The translations under genes and the position numbers were made by a program. DNA of 7,142 bases. Origin: Vulcanimicrobiia bacterium. Lineage in GTDB: Bacteria > Vulcanimicrobiota > Vulcanimicrobiia > Vulcanimicrobiales > Vulcanimicrobiaceae. The notes under the pieces were generated by a model, which was given only the letters and a program-made list of their open reading frames with translations, had not been told where the DNA came from and did not search any database. The first letter of the stretch is position 1; every line of letters starts with the position of its first letter. The DNA is taken from assembly GCA_025451135.1 (NCBI GenBank), contig JANWKW010000111.1, forward strand, positions 1 to 7,142, written 5' to 3'. Below, in pieces: positions 1-5,379 of this stretch.

Positions 1-1222
1 CGCGGCGGCCGGCGACCGGATGGCGGGAGTCGACGATCGGCGATCTGGTATAGCGCCCGTTGAGCATGCCGAGGCCGCGGGCGGCCTTGCGCTGCATGCC
101 GACGCCGCGCAGCGCCCGGCGTAGCAGATTGAGCCCGCGCTTCTTGAACCAGCTCTGCGTCAGCTGGCCGTAGCGCGCGAGGCGGTTGGCGTAGTTCTCG
201 ACCGAGTCGGTCATCATCTCGCGGCGCTCGAGGTCGTAGCTGTCGAGCAGTTTGCGCGCGTCGCCGCCGGCGAGCGCGTACGCGAGCTTCCACGCGAGGT
301 TGGCGGCGTCGTGGATGCCGACGTTGAGGCCCTGGCCGCCGGCCGGGCTGTTCAGGTGCGCGGCGTCGCCGGCCAGGGCGACCCGGCCTTTGACGAAACG
401 CTGGGCATGGTTGCGATGGATGGTGAACAGACCGCGCCAGCGCGTCTGCGCGCGCGCCGCCGCGTCGCCGAACAGGGCGCGCATGCGCGCGGCGTGGCCC
501 GGATCGGCACAGGCGTCGTCGTCGCTGGTCTCCTTCGGCACGGGCGCGATCACGCGCCAGCGGCCCGGTTCGAACTCGATGCCGAACGCGAGGATCGGGG
601 CGAAACAGGCCCGGAAGCTCGGCGCGCCGAGCGTTCGTTCGACCTGCTCGTCGGTGACGACCACCCGCATGCCGTAGGTCACGCCTTCGAGCTCGACCCC
701 CATCGCTTCGCGCGTGATGCCGCTGGCGCCGTCGCAGCCGGCGACGTACTGTGCGCGCAGCTCGACCGGGGCGCCGCCGGCGTCGAGCGCGGCTACGCCG
801 GCGCCGTCGGCGTCCTGCGTGATGTCGGTCGCGGTCCATCCCTGACGCAGATCGCAGAGCGGGTTCGCGCGCACCAGATCGCGCAGGATGGTCTCGGCGC
901 GCGACTGCGCCAACAGCAGCGCACCGGGCTCGTGGAAGGTCTCGTCGAGGACGCCGAAGTCGACGCCGAACGACCGCTGCCCCGTTCCGGCGTCGACGAC
1001 GGCGATCTCGGGCACGAACGTCCCGGCGGCGCGCAGCGCGTCCCAGGCGTTCCAGTCGCGCAGCACTTCGGCCGTCCGCGGCCAGAGCACGAAGGCGCGC
1101 GGCCGGTCCGGCGCCTCGGCGGCGCGTTCGAGCACGATCGATCGCACGTCGTGATGGGCGAGACCCAAGGCGAGCGAGAGGCCCGTAGGGCCTCCGCCGA
1201 CGATGATGACCGGTGCGTCCAC
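1..1222 (-). CDS. FAD-dependent aromatic-ring monooxygenase (class A flavoprotein, PHBH fold), 3' end outside window
   Basis: Reading the minus strand from GTG (1222-1220) gives 407 uninterrupted codons to the left edge. An in-frame TAG four codons upstream makes this GTG the only plausible start. It shows the full fingerprint of group A flavin hydroxylases: a Rossmann GGGPTG loop at residues 9-14 with the ribose-binding Glu32 (VLERA), an R-P-R-A segment near 40-43, the DG motif CDGASGITR at 163-171, and GDAAH at 285-289 followed by P293 and GGQGLNVG at 295-302, which bind FAD and NAD(P)H. The last residues, RYTRSPIVDSRHPVAGRR, resemble the segment preceding the C-terminal thioredoxin-like domain of phenol/MhpA/PcpB-type enzymes, so perhaps 100-150 residues are missing at the left. 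These soluble enzymes hydroxylate aromatic substrates with O2 and NAD(P)H; the substrate here cannot be told. It is divergent from bioA, with no evident biotin link. Confidence 0.9.
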   Translation of the reverse strand, partial: MDAPVIIVGGGPTGLSLALGLAHHDVRSIVLERAAEAPDRPRAFVLWPRTAEVLRDWNAWDALRAAGTFVPEIAVVDAGTGQRSFGVDFGVLDETFHEPGALLLAQSRAETILRDLVRANPLCDLRQGWTATDITQDADGAGVAALDAGGAPVELRAQYVAGCDGASGITREAMGVELEGVTYGMRVVVTDEQVERTLGAPSFRACFAPILAFGIEFEPGRWRVIAPVPKETSDDDACADPGHAARMRALFGDAAARAQTRWRGLFTIHRNHAQRFVKGRVALAGDAAHLNSPAGGQGLNVGIHDAANLAWKLAYALAGGDARKLLDSYDLERREMMTDSVENYANRLARYGQLTQSWFKKRGLNLLRRALRGVGMQRKAARGLGMLNGRYTRSPIVDSRHPVAGRR

Positions 1223-1259
1223 AGGCCCGCACTACTCGCTCCCGAAGCACCAAGCCTCT

Positions 1260-2450
1260 ATGCTGACCCGCGTCACGCGCCACTGGCTCCCGTTCACGCA
1301 GATGGACGCGTTCGACGCGCCCGCGCGCACGTTCGTGCGAGGCCAGGGCAACTATCTCGAAGATGCGCGCGGCGGCCGGGTCTTCGATGCCGTCAGCTCG
1401 ATCTGGACGACCATCCACGGGCACGGCCATCCGCATATCGTCGAGGCGATCGCGCGCCAGGCGGCGACGCTCGACCACGCGACCTCGCTCGGAGCGACCA
1501 ATCCGCCGGCCGACGAACTCGCCGAACGGCTGTCCGCGCTGACCGGCACGGATGCGGCCTTCTTCGCATCCGACGGCGCGAGCGCGGTCGAGGCGGCGCT
1601 GAAGATGGCGCTGCAGTACTGGCAGCACGCCGGCGAGCCGGGGCGCACCCGCTTCGTGCGGCTGGCCGGAAGCTACCACGGCGACACCGCCGCCGCCATG
1701 AGCGTCTCCGATATCGCCGTCTTCAAGGCGCGTTTCGGCGCGGTCACGTTCGCGACGTACGCCTACGACGACGCGGGCGAGGCGATCGCGGGCGACGACG
1801 TGGCGGCCGTGATCGTCGAACCGCTGGTGCAGGCGGCGGCCGGCATCCGGCTCGTCGCGCCGGAGCGCTACGAAGCGCTGCGCGGGATGCGCCCGCTCCT
1901 GATCGTCGACGAGATCGCGACCGGCTTCGGCCGGACAGGCACGATGTTCGCGCACGAGCAGCTCCCAGTGCGCCCGGATCTGCTGTGCGTCGGCAAGGGC
2001 ATCACGGGAGGCGCTCTGGCGCTCTCTGCGGTGCTCGCGCGCGCGCCGGTCTTCGAGGCGTTCTTGGGTGCGCCGGCCCAGCTCAAGCAGTTCTTCCACG
2101 GACACTCGTACGCCGGCAATCCGATCGCGTGCGCGGCCGCGCTCGCGTCGCTCGACCTCTTCGAGCGAGAGTCCACGCTCGCGCACGTCGCATCGCTCGT
2201 GCCGCGACTCGCCGCGCGCCTCGAACGGTTGCGCCCGCATCCGCGCGTGCGCGACGCGCGTCACGCCGGCCTGATGGCCGCCGTCGAGCTCGACGGACCG
2301 GCCGCGTGGGACGTCGCGAACGGGCTCTACGACCGCGGGTACTTCACGCGCCCGATCGGCGACGCGATCCAGTTCGTACCGCCGCTCTCGACCACGCCCG
2401 CCGAGATCGACGGGTTCTTCGAGGCGCTCGAAGCGGAGCTGTCCGCGTGA
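1260..2450 (+). CDS. bioA: 8-amino-7-oxononanoate (KAPA) aminotransferase, Bacillus-type BioA
   Basis: This PLP-dependent fold-type I class III aminotransferase converts KAPA to 7,8-diaminononanoate in the cytoplasm. With the ATG at 1260 it has 396 residues. Visible motifs are SSIW at 46-49, IHGHGHP at 52-58, SDGAS at 104-108 (PLP phosphate), SYHGD with Tyr139, DEIATGFGRTG at 217-227 with Asp217 facing the pyridine nitrogen, the Schiff-base Lys246 in GKGITGG, FFHGHSYAGNP at 278-288, and Arg364 in TRPIGD, the likely substrate-carboxylate binder. These match Bacillus/Aquifex BioA better than the SAM-dependent E. coli form. It is shorter than the usual 420-450 residues, mainly through a compact stretch between the YHGD and VEP motifs. 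The 1260 start places RHWLPFTQM near the N-terminus, as in E. coli; ATGs at 1203/1206 would add 18-19 residues and overlap the divergent gene. No strong Shine-Dalgarno precedes either. It is the first gene of bioAFDB. Confidence 0.95.
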   Translation: MLTRVTRHWLPFTQMDAFDAPARTFVRGQGNYLEDARGGRVFDAVSSIWTTIHGHGHPHIVEAIARQAATLDHATSLGATNPPADELAERLSALTGTDAAFFASDGASAVEAALKMALQYWQHAGEPGRTRFVRLAGSYHGDTAAAMSVSDIAVFKARFGAVTFATYAYDDAGEAIAGDDVAAVIVEPLVQAAAGIRLVAPERYEALRGMRPLLIVDEIATGFGRTGTMFAHEQLPVRPDLLCVGKGITGGALALSAVLARAPVFEAFLGAPAQLKQFFHGHSYAGNPIACAAALASLDLFERESTLAHVASLVPRLAARLERLRPHPRVRDARHAGLMAAVELDGPAAWDVANGLYDRGYFTRPIGDAIQFVPPLSTTPAEIDGFFEALEAELSA

Positions 2451-3553
2451 GCTACCTCGAAAGGGTCGACGCCCGCCTCGCCGCGATCGCGGCGGATCAC
2501 CGGACCCGCACGGTCGAGCCGTGGCAGCCGCGCGGCGACGTCATCGACTTCTCGTCCAACGACTATCTGGCGCTCTCGCGCGATCCGCAGGTCGTCACGG
2601 CCTTCCGCCAGGCCAAGCGGGTCGGCTCCGGCGGCGCGCGGCTGCTCGGCGGACGGCATCGCGAGCACTCGCTTTTGGAAGAAGAGCTGGCCGCATGGCT
2701 CGGACGCGAACGCGCGCTGATCTTCTCGTCGGGCTATCTCGCGGCACTGGGCGCGATCGCGGTCCTCGGTTCGGTCGTCGACCGGATCGTCTCGGATCGT
2801 CTCAACCACGCATCGCTCATCGACGGCATGCGCGCGACCGGCCTGCCGCGCACGATCTTTCCGCACGCGCTACCGCCGCGAAGCGATGCGGAGCCCGCGC
2901 TCTACGTCAGCGAGACGCTCTTCTCGATGGACGGCGACACGATCGATCCGGCCAGACTGCTCGCCACGCTCGGTCCCGACGACGTGCTGCTGCTCGACGA
3001 AGCGCATGCGCTCGGCGTCTACGGTGTGGAAGGGGCGGGTCTGGCGAACGGTCTCCGCGACGAGCGCGTCGTGATTCTCGGCACGGTGTCCAAGGCGCTG
3101 GGCGCCCTTGGGGGCTTCGTCGCCGGGCCCGCTCGGCTCATCGACTTGATCGCGAACGCGGCCCGCCCGTTCATCTTCGATACGGCGCTGCCGCCGTCGA
3201 TCGCGCTCGCCGCGCGGGTCGCTCTGGTCCTAGCGCGCAAGGCCGACGATCGCCGCGCTCACCTGCGTGCGCTGGCGGTCCGCTTGCGGGCGGGCCTTAT
3301 GACCCACGAGATCGCTTCCGGAGGCGAGGCGGCATCGCCGATAGTCCCGATTCTTATCGGAGATGAGGAAGCCGCGCTGTTGACCGCTCGCCTTCTTCTG
3401 TCGAAGAATATATATGCGCCGGCGGTCCGTCCGCCGACCGTTCCGCCCGACACGTCACGACTACGGGTAAGTCTACGCTCGGATATTCGCGTCGAGGACG
3501 TCGACGCATTAGTACGTGAGGTTTCTCGTGGTACATCGTTCGAGCGCTCTTAG
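2447..3553 (+). CDS. bioF: 8-amino-7-oxononanoate synthase (KAPA synthase)
   Basis: This alpha-oxoamine synthase condenses a pimeloyl thioester (CoA or ACP) with L-alanine, releasing CO2 and giving KAPA. The GTG start overlaps the bioA stop as GTGA, so translation is probably coupled; an AGCGGAG-type ribosome binding site lies 8 bp upstream. The product is 368 residues, close to the 384 of E. coli BioF. Motifs: FSSNDYLAL (35-43), GSGGARLLGG (60-69), FSSGYLA (93-99), NHASLIDG (120-127) with PLP-stacking His121, SETLFSMDGD (155-164), DEAHALGVYG (184-193) with Asp184 and His187, and the Schiff-base Lys216 in GTVSKALGALGG. The C-terminal RPPTVPPDTSRLRVSL segment is characteristic of the family. 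The reading frame stays open far upstream (from 311) on non-coding frames of bioA and of the monooxygenase, but homology begins only at about 2450. The last ~250 bp use more AT-rich codons (ATA, TTA, CTT). Confidence 0.95.
   Translation: MSYLERVDARLAAIAADHRTRTVEPWQPRGDVIDFSSNDYLALSRDPQVVTAFRQAKRVGSGGARLLGGRHREHSLLEEELAAWLGRERALIFSSGYLAALGAIAVLGSVVDRIVSDRLNHASLIDGMRATGLPRTIFPHALPPRSDAEPALYVSETLFSMDGDTIDPARLLATLGPDDVLLLDEAHALGVYGVEGAGLANGLRDERVVILGTVSKALGALGGFVAGPARLIDLIANAARPFIFDTALPPSIALAARVALVLARKADDRRAHLRALAVRLRAGLMTHEIASGGEAASPIVPILIGDEEAALLTARLLLSKNIYAPAVRPPTVPPDTSRLRVSLRSDIRVEDVDALVREVSRGTSFERS
3518..3521 (+). promoter_or_regulatory. Ribosome binding site used to set the bioD start
   Basis: GAGG lies 6 nt before the GTG at 3528, inside the 3' end of bioF. 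It is the best Shine-Dalgarno match among the three in-frame GTG starts (3516, 3528, 3570). The 3516 GTG has only a GAGG about 18 nt away, and the 3570 GTG has none. Confidence 0.5.
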
Positions 3554-4226
3554 GCTGCAGCCCCGATACGTGGCCGATCCCCACCGCTATTTCATCACGG
3601 GAACCGACACCGACGTCGGCAAGACCCGCGTCGCCGCATCACTGGCACTCGCATTGCGCGAGAGCGGCTACGAGACGACCGTCGTAAAGCTCGTCCAGAC
3701 GGGGCTCTGTCACAGCCTCGAGGGCGACGCCGCGCGGGCCGGCCGTCTTGCCGGTACCCGTCACGTCGAACTCGCGCGCTTCGAGAAGGCCGCCGATCCA
3801 TGGTCGGCGGCGATCTCCGAGAACGCGCCGCTCGTGCACGCCGGAGACCTCGCGCCGGCCTTGCAGGCGATCGGGGGAGCGATCGTGGTCGAAGGTGCCG
3901 GCGGCATCATGGTGCCGCTCAACTCGAAAGAACACTTCGGCCACGTCGTCGAACTGGGGAACCTCGAGACGATCCTGGTCGTCGGTCTCCGGCTCGGCTG
4001 CCTCAACCACGCGCTGCTCACGCTCTCGCTCTGCGAGCAGGCCGGGCTCCCGGTGGCCGGCGTCGTGCTCGTCGAGCGCTGGCATTCCGTCGGCGCGTCG
4101 TACATCGCGGATGTCGAGCGTACGTTGCAGGACAAAGCCCGCATTCTCGGGATTATGTTCTACTGCGAAGACGAGACTGCGGCCGTCGTCGATGGCGCCC
4201 ACCTCTTCGCACCGCTCGCCTTCTAG
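3528..4226 (+). CDS. bioD: Dethiobiotin synthetase
   Basis: This ATP-dependent cytoplasmic enzyme carboxylates diaminononanoate and closes the ureido ring to dethiobiotin. From GTG 3528 it has 232 residues (E. coli: 225). It shows the P-loop GTDTDVGKT at 25-33 with Lys32, VVKLVQTG at 52-59 carrying the expected catalytic Lys54 (the usual K-P-V is K-L-V), EGDA at 66-69, the phosphate/Mg-binding VEGAGGIMVPLN at 122-133, and LRLGCLNHALLTL at 155-167. Two features are unusual: the position that is normally Asn in GVVLN is Val183 (GVVLVERW), and the usual LG-x-[IL]-P motif reads LGIMF. Both lie in the nucleotide-base pocket region. The start is uncertain: 3570 would give 218 residues with the N-terminus closest to E. 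coli, while 3528 has the best ribosome binding site and overlaps bioF by 26 bp. Stop TAG. Confidence 0.9.
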   Translation: MVHRSSALRLQPRYVADPHRYFITGTDTDVGKTRVAASLALALRESGYETTVVKLVQTGLCHSLEGDAARAGRLAGTRHVELARFEKAADPWSAAISENAPLVHAGDLAPALQAIGGAIVVEGAGGIMVPLNSKEHFGHVVELGNLETILVVGLRLGCLNHALLTLSLCEQAGLPVAGVVLVERWHSVGASYIADVERTLQDKARILGIMFYCEDETAAVVDGAHLFAPLAF

Positions 4227-4238
4227 AACAAGGAAACG

Positions 4239-5222
4239 ATGCCGACCCCGATCCTCGATCGCGCGCGCGAGCGCGTGTGGCACCAAGGTCTGCCGGCCGA
4301 CCGTTCGCTGCTCGCCGAGCTCGCAGCCATGCCGGCGAGCGACGTGACCGGTCTGCTCGAACTCGCCGATGCCGTGCGCGAGAAGTATTGCGGTAACGGG
4401 ATCGCGGTCGAGGTGCTGTACAACGCGAAGAAGGGCGGCTGCTCCGAGGACTGCAACTTCTGTTCGCAGAGCGCGCGCTACGCTTCCGACGTCGACGCCG
4501 AGCCCCTGTCCTCGGGCGAAGGCTTCGTCGCCGCGGCTCGCGACGCGCACGAACGCGGCGCGAGCGAGTTCTGCGTGGTGGTCGCCGTGCGCGGACCGTC
4601 GACCAAACTGTTGGCACGCGTCTGCGATGCGACCCGGAGGATCAAGGCCGAACTGCCGCTCACGGTCGCGGTGTCGCTCGGCATCCTCCGCGACGATCAG
4701 CTGACGCCGCTGGTGGAAGCCGGCGTCGACAAGGTCAACCACAACCTCGAGACGTCGCGGCGCTACTTCTCATCGGTCTGCACGACCCACAGCTACGACG
4801 AGCGCTGGGAGACCTGTCTGCGCGTCCGCGAGCACGGGCTGGAGCTGTGCTGCGGCGGCATCATCGGGATGGGCGAGACGGTCGAGGACCGGCTCGACTT
4901 CCTGTGCGCGCTCCAGGAGTTGGAGCCCGAAGAGGTGCCGATCAACTTCCTCAACCCGCGCCCGGGCACGCCCTACGCCGACCGCTCGCTGGTCGAGCCG
5001 GTCGAAGCCCTGCGCTTCGTGGCGCTCGCCCGGCTGGCGCTCCCCAAGGCCCTCGTCCGCTTCGCCGGCGGCCGCGAGGTGACGCTCCAGGGGCTCCAGG
5101 ATCTGGGCATGCGCTCCGGCGCCAGCGGTCTGGTGCTCGGAAACTACTTGACGACGAGCGGCAGAGGCGATATAGATGATTTCGCAATGTTGAACCGTCT
5201 GGGCTTCGAGGTGCTCGCGTAA
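4239..5222 (+). CDS. bioB: Biotin synthase (radical SAM, Fe-S)
   Basis: BioB inserts sulfur into dethiobiotin by radical SAM chemistry. The 327-residue product starts at ATG 4239, 12 bp after bioD, behind an AAGGA ribosome binding site at 4230-4234. The radical SAM cysteines are Cys68, Cys72 and Cys75 in GGCSEDCNFCSQS. Other family motifs are SEFCVVVA with Cys112 (E. coli Cys97), VNHNLETS (166-173), CTTHSYDER (181-189), LCCGGIIGMGET (203-214) with Cys204 (E. coli Cys188), VPINFLNPRPGTP (233-245) and VRFAGGRE (273-280), which contains the Arg region. By ungapped alignment of SLGILRDDQL onto E. coli TLGTLSESQA, the ligand Cys128 is replaced by Ala144. Additional cysteines are 51, 129, 181, 193, 205 and 223. 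An N-terminal extension of about 15 residues relative to E. coli is common in the family. It is the last gene of the operon, followed by a probable terminator. Confidence 0.95.
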   Translation: MPTPILDRARERVWHQGLPADRSLLAELAAMPASDVTGLLELADAVREKYCGNGIAVEVLYNAKKGGCSEDCNFCSQSARYASDVDAEPLSSGEGFVAAARDAHERGASEFCVVVAVRGPSTKLLARVCDATRRIKAELPLTVAVSLGILRDDQLTPLVEAGVDKVNHNLETSRRYFSSVCTTHSYDERWETCLRVREHGLELCCGGIIGMGETVEDRLDFLCALQELEPEEVPINFLNPRPGTPYADRSLVEPVEALRFVALARLALPKALVRFAGGREVTLQGLQDLGMRSGASGLVLGNYLTTSGRGDIDDFAMLNRLGFEVLA

Positions 5223-5232
5223 CGTGGCTTCA

Positions 5233-5257
5233 CCGACCTTAGGTCGGGCGCTGCGCC
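5233..5257. repeat. Two adjacent perfect dyads downstream of bioB
   Basis: CCGACCT-T-AGGTCGG (5233-5247) abuts, sharing one base, GGCGC-T-GCGCC (5247-5257). Each is a perfect inverted repeat around a single central T, beginning 11 bp after the bioB stop. There is no T-run, so this is not an intrinsic terminator by itself. It could be a protein-binding site, an RNA-stabilising stem for the bio transcript, or chance in GC-rich DNA. Confidence 0.35.
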
Positions 5258-5295
5258 GCGCCGCATTCGCGACCGCCCACCACTCCGCCACGGCT

Positions 5296-5336
5296 AAGGG
5301 GTAGGGAACGCTTCGTTCTCCCCAGCCCCCTTTCTT
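5296..5336 (+). terminator. Probable intrinsic terminator of the bioAFDB operon
   Basis: AAGGGG at the left pairs with CCCC(C)TT at the right. Within it, GGGAACG pairs with CGTTC-T-CC around a CTT loop, leaving small internal mismatches. The stem is followed directly by TTTCTT. It starts 74 bp after the bioB stop and lies entirely before the decarboxylase ribosome binding site, so it most likely separates the two transcription units. Confidence 0.6.
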
Positions 5337-5342
5337 GACGCG

Positions 5343-5363
5343 TGCGTCGTCGGAAACGACGCA
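5343..5363 (+). promoter_or_regulatory. Leader hairpin upstream of the decarboxylase
   Basis: TGCGTCGT and ACGACGCA form a perfect 8-bp stem with the 5-nt loop CGGAA. The stem ends 4 nt before the GGAG ribosome binding site, so if transcribed it would sit beside the ribosome landing site. It may instead be a DNA operator. No convincing promoter hexamers are visible nearby. Confidence 0.45.
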
Positions 5364-5367
5364 AACC

Positions 5368-5371
5368 GGAG
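5368..5371 (+). promoter_or_regulatory. Ribosome binding site setting the decarboxylase start at 5380
   Basis: GGAG sits 8 nt upstream of the GTG at 5380, which gives an N-terminus (MDQTKAPYFQALLDY) typical of short Orn/Lys/Arg decarboxylases. The alternative TTG at 5335 falls within the T-run of the terminator, and the GTG at 5371 overlaps this site. Confidence 0.65.
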
Positions 5372-5379
5372 TGCCCCAG

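Noticed and set aside
1203..1259. ATG 1203/1206 as start of bioA
   Set aside because: It would overlap the divergent monooxygenase start and add residues not expected in the family. It is kept only as an alternative because neither start has a strong ribosome binding site.
311..2446. Long open frame that would extend bioF upstream into a 1080-residue protein
   Set aside because: It runs over bioA in another frame and antisense to the monooxygenase. Its upstream part is Arg/Ala/Gly-rich without family motifs, as expected of non-coding frames in GC-rich DNA, and BioF homology begins at the GTG at 2447.
3639..4742. 367-codon minus-strand open frame across bioD and bioB
   Set aside because: It lies opposite two clearly conserved genes and shows no recognisable domain.
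5335..5379. TTG at 5335 as start of the decarboxylase, or TTGACG there as a -35 box
   Set aside because: The TTG is in the T-run of the bio terminator and lacks a ribosome binding site. At 16-18 bp from TTGACG no acceptable -10 hexamer is present.
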